The notes under the pieces: model-generated
Told to the model about the DNA's origin: nothing
What the model saw: only the letters and a program-made list of their open reading frames with translations
Databases searched by the model: none
Assembly: GCA_946061345.1 (NCBI GenBank)
Contig: CAMGRA010000071.1
Coordinates: forward strand, 1-5,027
Reading direction: 5' to 3'
Length of the DNA: 5,027 bases
Origin: an uncultured Clostridia bacterium
Lineage (GTDB): Bacteria > Bacillota > Clostridia > Oscillospirales > Oscillospiraceae
Part shown: piece after piece, positions 1 through 5,027 of the stretch
Position numbering within the stretch: the first letter of the stretch is position 1
Layout: each line of letters begins with the position of its first letter
Translations under genes and position numbers: made by a program

Positions 1-341
1 ATAGCCTCCCGGTCATACAGCTCTCCGAAATTCAGATAGTTCATGCCGCCGCCGCAAAGGCCAGGCTCCAGCACATGGGGCGCGGTACCGTCGACGTAGG
101 CGGTGGAAAGCTGGGGGAGAATGACACCATCCAGAGAATCCGGGTCTGAGGAACAGAGAATGTACACGGCATCCAGGCCCCGCTCCTGAGCTGCCCTGCC
201 GATGGCGCGCATAAAGGTGGACTTGCCGCAGCCTGAGCCGCCCTTGATGATCGTGAGCTGCTGCACCTCCTGCAGCAGAGAATCATAGTGTGAAACAAAG
301 CCACGCGGCGTACAGGCACCGTAAAAAAATGTTGATTCCAT
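1..341 (-). CDS. P-loop NTPase, PRK06851-like, N-terminal part (runs off the left edge)
   Basis: Only the first 113 codons lie in the window; the 3' end is beyond position 1. The start is the ATG at 341-339 (minus strand). It is preceded by AAGGAGG at 354-348 with a 6-nt gap, which is near ideal. Visible motifs are a Walker A loop, GGSGCGKST, at residues 34-42; SDPDSLDG at about 65-72; and VDGTAPH at about 83-89. The order of an N-terminal F-[YF]-x-A segment, 'GFVSxxDS', the P-loop, 'DPDSLDG' and 'DGTAPH' matches my memory of the PRK06851 family, uncharacterised ATPases of Firmicutes; this is recognition by eye, not a search. Those proteins are typically about 350-400 residues, so roughly two thirds is missing here. 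It is probably cytoplasmic, since no signal peptide or membrane segment is seen. Its substrate is unknown. It is transcribed divergently from feoA, but nothing in the sequence ties it to iron. Confidence 0.8.
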   Translation of the reverse strand, partial: MESTFFYGACTPRGFVSHYDSLLQEVQQLTIIKGGSGCGKSTFMRAIGRAAQERGLDAVYILCSSDPDSLDGVILPQLSTAYVDGTAPHVLEPGLCGGGMNYLNFGELYDREA

Positions 342-385
342 AGAAACCCTCCTTCCCTATGTTTTATGCGAAAGCGCCGCCGAAT

Positions 386-416
386 GTTCACCAAATACAC
401 CGCAGGCGTATAGAAT
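386..416 (+). promoter_or_regulatory. Possible sigma-A promoter for feoAB
   Basis: In the 99-bp divergent gap, TATAGA(AT) at 409-416 resembles a -10 box. TTCACC at 387-392 is a weak -35 (about 4 of 6 matches) with 16-bp spacing. Transcription would start near 421, giving a leader of about 20 nt that contains the feoA ribosome binding site AGAGGAGG at 426-433, 7 nt before the ATG. No convincing Fur, IdeR/DtxR or other iron-regulator palindrome was found across the gap, so iron control of this operon cannot be shown from the sequence. Confidence 0.35.
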
Positions 417-440
417 GAGTAAGACAGAGGAGGAATTTCC

Positions 441-674
441 ATGGAGACAACTTTGAATTATCTGCGGGAGGGACAGTGCGCCCGGATCAAGACGCTGCGG
501 ATGCAGGGTGCCATGCGCCGGAGGCTGTTGGATTTCGGGCTGATTGAGGGCACCTGGGTTCGGTGCCTGCGCTTCAGCCCTGCCGGAGATCCGGTTCTCT
601 ACTGTGTGCGCGGGACGGTCCTGGCGCTGCGGAGGCAGGACAGCCGCTGCATCGCCGTGGAGACGGAGCCATGA
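441..674 (+). CDS. feoA: FeoA family ferrous iron transport accessory protein
   Basis: A 77-residue protein, the usual size for a stand-alone FeoA, which has an SH3-like beta-barrel fold. Family landmarks are visible: 'LREGQCARI' near the N-terminus, 'RRRLLDFGLIEGTWV' at about residues 27-41, the aP-x-GDP-type segment 'SPAGDPVLYCVRG' at about 46-58, and a C-terminal 'LALRRQD...IAVE'. FeoA is a small cytoplasmic partner of FeoB thought to modulate its GTPase or transport activity. The ATG at 441 is chosen because AGAGGAGG lies 7 nt upstream. The gene overlaps feoB by 4 nt (ATGA), which implies one transcript and translational coupling. Many clostridial feo loci carry two feoA genes; only one is seen here. 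No metal-binding cysteine cluster is present. Confidence 0.93.
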   Translation: METTLNYLREGQCARIKTLRMQGAMRRRLLDFGLIEGTWVRCLRFSPAGDPVLYCVRGTVLALRRQDSRCIAVETEP

Positions 675-2506
675 GCCTCATCGCCCTGGCGGGCAATCCC
701 AACGTGGGGAAAAGCACACTGTTCAACGCCCTCACAGGCAGAAATCAACATACCGGCAACTGGCCCGGCAAGACTGTGGAGCTTGCCCAGGGGCGGTGTC
801 AATACAAGGGGGAGGAAATCCAGATCGTGGACCTGCCGGGGGCCTATTCCCTGGTCAGCCGTTCGCCGGAGGAACAGGTGGCAGAGGACTTTCTGCGCAG
901 CGGCGGTGCCGACTGCACCGTTGCCGTCTGCGACGCAACTTGCTTGGAGCGCAGCCTGATCCTGGTGCTCCAGGTCCTCGCCCTGTCGCCGAAGACGGTG
1001 GTCTGCGTCAATCTGATGGATGAGGCACGGCGCGCAGGGCTTCAGGTGGATACGGCGAGGCTTGAACGGGAGCTGGGGGTGCCGGTGGTGGCGACCTCTG
1101 CCAACCGGGGAGAGGGAACGCAGCGCCTGCTGGAGGCCGTGCGCAGCGTCTGTGACGGCTTTGCGCCGCTGCTGCCGGAAAGCGGCCCGATTCGGGGTGA
1201 AACAGAGGAGGAATCCGATGCCCTTGCCCGCCGCTTTGTCCTGCGGGCGGAGGAAGTGGCCTCAAAATGCGTGGAAAAAAGTGCGGAGGGCAAGAATCTG
1301 ACTCGGCGGCTGGATAACATCTTGCTGAATAAATGGAGCGGGTATCTGGCCATGCTGCTTTTGCTGCTGGGGGTTTTCTGGCTGACCATCGAGGGGGCCA
1401 ACTACCCCTCCCAGGGCCTGCAATGGTGCTTTGACCGCCTGGGAGAGCTGCTTCGCTCCGGGGCGGAACGCCTTGCTTTCCCAACCTGGCTGACCGGGGC
1501 GCTTCTTGACGGCGTCTATGCCACCACCGCCCGGGTGGTGGCGGTGATGCTGCCGCCTATGGCGATCTTTTTCCCGCTCTTTACCCTGCTGGAGGACTTC
1601 GGCTATCTGCCCCGGGTGGCCTTTCTGATGGACCACCGCTTCCGCAGGTGCGGTGCCTGCGGCAAGCAATCGCTGACGCTGTGCATGGGTCTGGGCTGCA
1701 ACGCCGCCGGGGTCACGGGCTGCCGCATCATCGACTCGCCGAGAGAGCGGCTCATCGCCGTGCTGACCAACGCCTTTGTGCCCTGCAACGGGCGCTTTCC
1801 CGCCCTGATCTTCCTGATCTCCCTCAGTTTTTCCGGGGGCTCGGCACTGTTGGGGGCGGGGGCGCTGACGCTGTGCCTGCTGCTGTCGGTGGCAATGACC
1901 CTTTTGGCCTCCGGCTGGCTGAGCCATACGGCGCTGAAGGGGGAGCCGTCGTCCTTTGTGCTGGAGCTGCCGCCCTACCGCAAGCCCCAGATCGGCCAGG
2001 TGCTGCTGCGGTCCGTCCGCGACCGGACACTGTTCGTCTTGGGCCGCGCGGCGGCGGTGGCGGCTCCGGCGGGACTGGTGATATGGCTCTTGGCCAACGT
2101 CCATGTGGGCGGGACCTCCCTGCTGCAGGGAGCGGCGGCGGTGCTGGAGAAGCCCGGCATCCTTCTGGGGATGAACGGCGCAGTGCTGCTGGCCTTTCTC
2201 CTGGGAAGTCCTGCCAACGAGCTGGTGCTGCCGATCCTGATGCTGACGCTGACTGCCGGTACCGGCCTCGGCGGTGAAAGCAGCACCCAGATGGCGGGCA
2301 TCCTGCTCTCAGCCGGCTGGACCTGGCGGGAATCCCTCTGCACCCTGGTGTTTTTCCTGTTCCACTGGCCCTGCACCACGACCCTGCTGACCATACGGAA
2401 AGAGACGGGCAGCCGGAAATGGACGCTTTTGGCCCTGCTTTTGCCCACGGCTTTCGGCTGCGCACTGTGCATTCTGCTGCATTTTGCCCTGCTGCTGGTG
2501 CCATGA
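671..2506 (+). CDS. feoB: FeoB, GTPase-coupled Fe(II) transporter (short clostridial type)
   Basis: A 611-residue inner-membrane ferrous iron importer. The N-terminal G domain is complete: G1 GNPNVGKST (8-16), the G2 region NWPGKTVE (30-37), G3 DLPG (54-57), G4 NLMD (114-117) and G5 SANRGEG (143-149). A short helical GDI-like stretch follows (about 165-215). The transporter part begins near 222 with about eight to ten hydrophobic segments. Both gate motifs are present: MGLGCNAAGV (339-348) after LEDFGYLPR, and PCNGRF (371-376), with DSPRERL between them and GSPANELVLPI (512-522) further on. C343 and C372 are the conserved gate cysteines. The frame is open upstream to a far ATG at 563, but that stretch is feoA read in another frame. 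ATG 671 is chosen because it starts exactly at the G domain, overlaps the feoA stop (ATGA), and has GGAG at 659-662, 8 nt before it. It is much shorter than E. coli FeoB (773 residues) and has no Cys-rich tail or following feoC. A terminator follows the stop directly. Confidence 0.96.
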   Translation: MSLIALAGNPNVGKSTLFNALTGRNQHTGNWPGKTVELAQGRCQYKGEEIQIVDLPGAYSLVSRSPEEQVAEDFLRSGGADCTVAVCDATCLERSLILVLQVLALSPKTVVCVNLMDEARRAGLQVDTARLERELGVPVVATSANRGEGTQRLLEAVRSVCDGFAPLLPESGPIRGETEEESDALARRFVLRAEEVASKCVEKSAEGKNLTRRLDNILLNKWSGYLAMLLLLLGVFWLTIEGANYPSQGLQWCFDRLGELLRSGAERLAFPTWLTGALLDGVYATTARVVAVMLPPMAIFFPLFTLLEDFGYLPRVAFLMDHRFRRCGACGKQSLTLCMGLGCNAAGVTGCRIIDSPRERLIAVLTNAFVPCNGRFPALIFLISLSFSGGSALLGAGALTLCLLLSVAMTLLASGWLSHTALKGEPSSFVLELPPYRKPQIGQVLLRSVRDRTLFVLGRAAAVAAPAGLVIWLLANVHVGGTSLLQGAAAVLEKPGILLGMNGAVLLAFLLGSPANELVLPILMLTLTAGTGLGGESSTQMAGILLSAGWTWRESLCTLVFFLFHWPCTTTLLTIRKETGSRKWTLLALLLPTAFGCALCILLHFALLLVP

Positions 2507-2509
2507 CCG

Positions 2510-2555
2510 AAAAAAACTCCCCCACGGCGGAAAGACCGCTGCGGGGGAGTTTTTT
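2510..2555 (+). terminator. Strong rho-independent terminator after feoB, bidirectional
   Basis: ACTCCCCC (2516-2523) pairs with GGGGGAGT (2543-2550). After one A-C mismatch, CGGCGG (2525-2530) pairs with CCGCTG (2536-2541, one G-T wobble), closing a five-base AAAGA loop. The stem is followed by TTTTTT (2550-2555) and preceded by seven A (2510-2516), so the minus strand also gives a stem followed by a U-run. It lies 3 nt after the feoB stop. It should end feoAB transcription and also stop transcripts arriving from the converging coaE-peptidase unit. Confidence 0.93.
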
Positions 2556-2566
2556 GGTTAAAGTAA

Positions 2567-2586
2567 ACCACCACCGGGCTGGTGGT
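2567..2586. repeat. Hairpin ACCACCA / TGGTGGT
   Basis: A perfect 7-bp inverted repeat, ACCACCA (2567-2573) and TGGTGGT (2580-2586), with loop CCGGGC. It has no U-run and is not a second terminator. Its ACCACC...GGTGGT core is echoed by the hairpin at 2867-2889 near the opposite edge of the same intergenic region, so the two may be related copies or edges of one larger insertion. Confidence 0.6.
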
Positions 2587-2628
2587 ACCAAAAATCTTTC
2601 GCTATGCCGAGTCCCGCCGCAGCGGAAA

Positions 2629-2753
2629 GCCTCCCTCTGACGAGGGAGGTGGATTCGCCGCAAGGCGAAGACGGAGGGAGAGAAACAAGAAGAGAAAATC
2701 TCTCCCCCAGTCTTTTTGCTACGCAAAAATCCAGCCCCCTCGTCAGAGGGGGC
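2629..2753. repeat. Composite palindromic intergenic element (two arms, four hairpins)
   Basis: A 125-bp inverted repeat. The left arm has an outer hairpin CCTCCCTC-TGAC-GAGGGAGG (2630-2649) and an inner hairpin TTCGCC-GCAA-GGCGAA (2654-2669, GNRA-type loop). It ends in GACGGAGGGAGAGA (2670-2683). The right arm mirrors this: TCTCTCCCCCAGTC (2699-2712), inner hairpin TTTTTGC-TAC-GCAAAAA (2713-2729), and outer hairpin GCCCCCTC-GTCA-GAGGGGGC (2734-2753). The arms share the loop TGAC, the TGGATT linker and the AGAC junction, while stem bases differ in a paired way, so pairing is preserved. There is no open frame of interest and no transposase. It resembles a BIME- or MITE-like intergenic repeat. 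From memory, similar repeats occur in Faecalibacterium-like Clostridia; I could not check this. Confidence 0.85.
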
Positions 2754-2768
2754 CTGGGATGTGTGCAT

Positions 2769-2858
2769 AACCGCATCTGCGGTGGTAGGGCTCTTCATGC
2801 AAGCGAATGAAAAGCCGATGAGCCTATAGGCTCAGCCGAGGGCATGCCCCAAGGGGGC
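2769..2858. repeat. Cluster of short hairpins and palindromes
   Basis: Consecutive foldable units with almost no spacer: ACCGCA/TGCGGT (2770-2783); GGCT-c-TTCAT against ATGAA-a-AGCC (2789-2816, one mismatch, 8-nt loop); the perfect 16-bp palindrome TGAGCCTATAGGCTCA (2819-2834); and the palindrome GGGCATGCCC (2840-2849), which competes with GCCCC/GGGGC (2846-2858). No protein-coding signal is seen. The region may be a structured 3' untranslated segment of the minus-strand transcript or part of a repeat family. I recognise no known RNA class in it. Confidence 0.6.
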
Positions 2859-2866
2859 TGGTGCAT

Positions 2867-2889
2867 ACCACCGGCACGGGGCCGGTGGT
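2867..2889 (-). other. Hairpin just downstream of the aminopeptidase stop
   Basis: A perfect 9-bp stem, ACCACCGGC (2867-2875) with GCCGGTGGT (2881-2889), loop ACGGG. On the minus strand it begins 12 nt after the peptidase stop codon. No T-run follows, so it is not a standard intrinsic terminator. It could protect the mRNA 3' end or mark the edge of the repeat-rich stretch. Transcripts that pass it would next meet a canonical stem plus U-run at 2555-2510. Confidence 0.6.
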
Positions 2890-2901
2890 TATGATTGCGC
2901 T

Positions 2902-4302
2902 TTATTTGTCCTCGTAGAACACCTTCATGCCCTTGTAGGTCATGTAGGTATCCAGCTTGGAGACCAATTCCATGGGCGCGTGCATGGACAGCACGGGAAC
3001 GCCCGCGTCGACGGTCTCAATGTTGCGGTTTGCCATATAGCAGGCCACCGTACCGCCGCCGCCCTGGTCGACCTTGCCCAGCTCGCCGGTCTGCCAGATG
3101 ACGTCGTTGTCGGCGAACAGGCGGCGGACATAGCCCATGACCTCGGCTGCCGCGTCGGACGAGCCGCCCTTGCCGCGCGAGCCGGTGTACTTAAAGATGC
3201 CCGTGCCGTAGTTCAGATGGGTGTTGTTGCCCTTGTCGCAGGTCTCAGCGTAGAGGGGATCGTAGGCGTTGCTGACGTCCGCAGAGAGGCAGAAGGAGCC
3301 TTCAAAGCAGCGGCGCAGGCTGGCGCCGGTGGCGTCGCAGAGGTCGCCCATGAACGCCTCAAAATACTCGCTCTGCATACCGCTGATGCCGACCGAGCCG
3401 ATCTCCTCCTTGTCGGCAAGGACGCAGACGGCGGTCTTTTTCGGCGTGCCGAGGGTGAGCAGCGGCTTGAACGCGGCGAAGGCGCAGACGCGGTCGTCAT
3501 GGCCATAGGCGGCGATCAGACTGCGGTCGAAGCCGACCTCTCTGGCGCGGCCGGCGGGCACCATGGTCAGCTCAGCCGAGAGGAAGTCCTCCTCGGTGAT
3601 GCCGTACTTCTCGTGCAGCAGGCACAGGATCGCAAACTTGACGCGGTCGCTGCCCTCGTCATCCTTTAAGGGGCGGCTGCCCAGCAGAACGCGCAGATTT
3701 TCACCCGTTACGCCCTCGGCCATCGGCTTCTTCATCTGGTCGGCGGCGAGGTGGACGAGCAGGTCGGTCACGCAGAAGATGGGGTCATTCTCATCCTCAC
3801 CGACCGTGACCTTGACGACGGTACCATCCTTCTTCGCCACGACGCCGTGCAGCGCCAGCGGCGTGGTCGTCCACTGGTACTTCTTAACGCCGCCGTAGTA
3901 GTGCGTCTTGAAGAACGCCATCTCGCTGTCCTCGTACATGGGGTTCGGCTTGAGGTCAAGACGCGGCGAGTCGATGTGCGCGGCGCAGATGTGCGTGCCG
4001 TTGTCGAGCGGCTCCGTGCCGACGACGGCGAAGATCACGCACTTGCCGTGACCGTTGCCGTAGACGCGGTCGCCGGGCTTGAGCTGCATGCCGGGAACGA
4101 GGGGCTTGAAGCCGTGCTTCTCCGCCTCCGCGATCGTCCAGTCGACGGCTTCGCGCTCGATCTTGCAGGTGCTGATGAAGTCCATGTACTCCTTGCAGTA
4201 CGGCTCCATCGCGGCAAGGTCGGCGTCGGAGATGCGGTCATAGCCGTTCTTCGGCGCGGAGAGCAGCTCCTTGCGCAGCGCTTCGTATTTCTTTTCTTCC
4301 AT
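2902..4302 (-). CDS. M18 family zinc aminopeptidase (from internal start)
   Basis: 466 residues from ATG 4302, the normal length for a clostridial M18 (aspartyl/leucyl aminopeptidase-like) enzyme. These are cytoplasmic, usually dodecameric, di-metal peptidases that remove N-terminal residues from peptides. Expected metal or catalytic residues are present: H109 in AAHIDSPR, D269 in GHDDRV, E299-E300 in DKEEIGS, D342 in SADVSNAYDP and H441 in SMHAPMEL. The N-terminus (PKNGYDRIS, then IEREAVDW) is typical of stand-alone family members. AAAGGAG at 4320-4314 lies 11 nt before this ATG, so separate initiation is plausible even though the upstream coaE frame runs straight through. Substrate preference cannot be read from sequence: M18 annotation as 'aspartyl' is often by default. 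It is followed by a structured 395-bp gap and converges on feoB. Confidence 0.9.
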   Translation of the reverse strand: MEEKKYEALRKELLSAPKNGYDRISDADLAAMEPYCKEYMDFISTCKIEREAVDWTIAEAEKHGFKPLVPGMQLKPGDRVYGNGHGKCVIFAVVGTEPLDNGTHICAAHIDSPRLDLKPNPMYEDSEMAFFKTHYYGGVKKYQWTTTPLALHGVVAKKDGTVVKVTVGEDENDPIFCVTDLLVHLAADQMKKPMAEGVTGENLRVLLGSRPLKDDEGSDRVKFAILCLLHEKYGITEEDFLSAELTMVPAGRAREVGFDRSLIAAYGHDDRVCAFAAFKPLLTLGTPKKTAVCVLADKEEIGSVGISGMQSEYFEAFMGDLCDATGASLRRCFEGSFCLSADVSNAYDPLYAETCDKGNNTHLNYGTGIFKYTGSRGKGGSSDAAAEVMGYVRRLFADNDVIWQTGELGKVDQGGGGTVACYMANRNIETVDAGVPVLSMHAPMELVSKLDTYMTYKGMKVFYEDK

Positions 4303-4881
4303 GGTATCAAAAACTCCTTTCAGAAATTGCTTACATTGTTGTGAGAATGCCTCGGCGGTGCCGCTGTTCTCCAGCGTCACCTGCGCGAGAGCGGAGAATT
4401 CCGCGTCGGACTTCTGCGCGTCGAGGCGGTGCTCGGCATAGTCGCGGGAGATGCCCTCGCGCAGCATCAGGCGTTCGATGCGGCTTTCTCTCGGTGCGGT
4501 CACGGCGACGGTCACGTCGCAGAGCTTTGCCAGACCGCTTTCAAACAGGGCGATGGCGTCCACGGCGGCAAAGGGCGCGTCAGACTGCGCGAGCAGACGC
4601 CGAACCTCACGGCAGACAACACCGTGCGTGATCTCGTTGAGGGCGCGCAGGGCGTTTTCGTCCGCAAAGACCAGATTTCCCAAGCGCTTTCGTTGCAAAA
4701 CGCCGTCTCGCACCGCGCCGGGAAAGCGCGCTTCGATGTCCGCCAGCAGCCCGGCATCTGTTTCCAGCAAACGGTGGTACAGCGCGTCGCAGTCGATGCA
4801 CAGGGCACCCATCGCCTCGGCCTCGCGCAAAAGCGTGGTCTTTCCGCTGCCTGTGCCGCCCGTGATGCCGAGAATTGTCAT
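2902..4881 (-). CDS. coaE: Dephospho-CoA kinase (CoaE) fused in frame to M18 aminopeptidase
   Basis: One 659-codon frame with no stop between two recognisable enzymes. Residues 1 to about 190 are CoaE, the cytoplasmic kinase that phosphorylates the ribose 3'-OH of dephospho-CoA in the last step of CoA synthesis. It shows P-loop GGTGSGKTT (8-16), DCD (30-32), RKRLGNLVFAD (64-74), H86, DAIALFESG (108-116, the usual LDxPLLFE region, somewhat divergent), and SRIERLMLR (133-141) with LDAQKSD (153-159) in the lid region. CoaE is complete by about KQFLKG (184-189), matching the normal 190-200 residues. The M18 peptidase starts at residue 194. Start ATG 4881 has GGAGG 7 nt upstream and overlaps an upstream stop (ATGA); an ATG at 4986 in the same frame is less likely because its extra 35 residues resemble no CoaE sequence. 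The frame stays open to the right window edge. The fusion may be real, a lost stop codon, or an indel. The CoaE function is firm; the single-polypeptide claim is not. Confidence 0.82.
   Translation of the reverse strand: MTILGITGGTGSGKTTLLREAEAMGALCIDCDALYHRLLETDAGLLADIEARFPGAVRDGVLQRKRLGNLVFADENALRALNEITHGVVCREVRRLLAQSDAPFAAVDAIALFESGLAKLCDVTVAVTAPRESRIERLMLREGISRDYAEHRLDAQKSDAEFSALAQVTLENSGTAEAFSQQCKQFLKGVFDTMEEKKYEALRKELLSAPKNGYDRISDADLAAMEPYCKEYMDFISTCKIEREAVDWTIAEAEKHGFKPLVPGMQLKPGDRVYGNGHGKCVIFAVVGTEPLDNGTHICAAHIDSPRLDLKPNPMYEDSEMAFFKTHYYGGVKKYQWTTTPLALHGVVAKKDGTVVKVTVGEDENDPIFCVTDLLVHLAADQMKKPMAEGVTGENLRVLLGSRPLKDDEGSDRVKFAILCLLHEKYGITEEDFLSAELTMVPAGRAREVGFDRSLIAAYGHDDRVCAFAAFKPLLTLGTPKKTAVCVLADKEEIGSVGISGMQSEYFEAFMGDLCDATGASLRRCFEGSFCLSADVSNAYDPLYAETCDKGNNTHLNYGTGIFKYTGSRGKGGSSDAAAEVMGYVRRLFADNDVIWQTGELGKVDQGGGGTVACYMANRNIETVDAGVPVLSMHAPMELVSKLDTYMTYKGMKVFYEDK
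4303..4320 (-). promoter_or_regulatory. Internal ribosome binding site at the coaE/aminopeptidase junction
   Basis: AAAGGAG (4320-4314) followed by 11 nt and ATG (4302). These bases also encode the KGVFDT residues of the continuous CoaE frame. A Shine-Dalgarno at exactly the point where homology switches from CoaE to M18 supports independent translation of the peptidase. The spacing is slightly long compared with the 6-8 nt of other genes in this window. Confidence 0.65.
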
Positions 4882-5018
4882 GCCTCGTCCTCCGCGTTCA
4901 CGGTGCGGAAGGCGGCCGCCTTTTTCAGACGGTTGCCCACGGCGTAGGCGACGGTAGCAGTCCACAACCCCAGATTGGTTTCCCATTCCGGTTTGGGCTC
5001 TGCCCCGTTCGCTCGCCG
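4878..5018 (-). pseudogene. C-terminal remnant or end of an unknown upstream gene
   Basis: A 46-codon frame ending in TGA at 4880-4878, overlapping the coaE ATG as ATGA, the usual sign of a translationally coupled upstream gene. The peptide reads like a real C-terminus (WTATVAYAVGNRLKKAAAF then RTVNAEDEA) with one hydrophobic patch. However, two tandem TAG codons (5024-5019) stand in frame immediately upstream, 3 nt from the window end, and there is no ATG. It could be a broken gene, a gene with a rare start codon, or sequence spoiled at a contig end. I do not recognise the family. Confidence 0.3.
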
Positions 5019-5027
5019 CTACTAGGG

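Noticed and set aside
342..440. Promoter for the minus-strand NTPase and an iron-regulator operator
   Set aside because: CATAAA near 368-373 (minus strand) lacks a well-spaced -35, and no Fur- or DtxR-like palindrome was found.
41..442. 133-codon minus-strand open frame across the divergent gap
   Set aside because: It overlaps the NTPase start in another frame, has no ribosome binding site and no recognisable domain. The NTPase frame has the P-loop and an ideal Shine-Dalgarno.
563..670. Upstream extension of FeoB by 36 residues
   Set aside because: It is feoA read out of frame. The FeoB G domain begins right at ATG 671, which overlaps the feoA stop.
1262..2104. Long minus-strand open frame opposite feoB, 280 codons
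   Set aside because: Low-complexity Gln/Arg/Pro/Gly-rich translation typical of the antisense of a GC-rich gene. No domain.
2582..2810. Short overlapping open frames in the repeat-rich gap
   Set aside because: They are translations of inverted repeats (Arg-rich), without ribosome binding sites or similarity to known proteins.
2567..2889. CRISPR array or tRNA cluster
   Set aside because: The repeats are inverted and irregular, without uniform spacers. No cloverleaf with a TTCRA arm was found.
2980..3669. Plus-strand open frame opposite the aminopeptidase, 229 codons
   Set aside because: Ala/Val/Asp-rich mirror of the M18 gene. The minus strand carries all metal-binding motifs.

Overview
The window looks like chromosomal DNA from a GC-rich anaerobic Firmicute of the class Clostridia, probably the Oscillospiraceae/Ruminococcaceae gut group. 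This is inferred from the clostridial-type FeoB, the AGGAGG-like ribosome binding sites, the M18 aminopeptidase subtype, and an intergenic palindromic repeat of a style I associate from memory with that group. No taxonomic marker gene is present.

Layout, left to right. (1) Minus strand, cut by the left edge: the N-terminal 113 residues of a P-loop NTPase resembling the PRK06851 family. (2) A 99-bp divergent intergenic region with a plausible feoA promoter. (3) Plus strand: feoA and feoB, overlapping by ATGA, a compact ferrous-iron uptake operon ending in a strong terminator that should work in both directions. (4) A 395-bp gene-free stretch packed with inverted repeats: the terminator, two similar ACCACC/GGTGGT hairpins near the outer edges, a 125-bp composite palindrome whose two arms each carry two hairpins with matched changes, and a string of further hairpins. 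(5) Minus strand, converging on feoAB: one uninterrupted 659-codon frame encoding dephospho-CoA kinase (CoaE) followed directly by an M18 zinc aminopeptidase. (6) At the right edge, the C-terminal end of an unknown upstream frame, overlapping coaE by ATGA and preceded by two tandem in-frame TAG codons.

FeoA and FeoB act together: FeoB is the GTPase-coupled membrane Fe(II) transporter and FeoA its small cytoplasmic partner. CoaE catalyses the last step of coenzyme A synthesis, and the M18 enzyme trims peptides. They are normally separate enzymes with no known functional link.

The two points most worth a second look are the missing stop codon between coaE and the peptidase, where a ribosome binding site for the peptidase is still present inside the coaE frame, and the structured palindromic element in the convergent intergenic region. 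I saw no CRISPR array, transposase, tRNA, rRNA or defence system. Apart from these two points the window reads as ordinary chromosomal housekeeping sequence.
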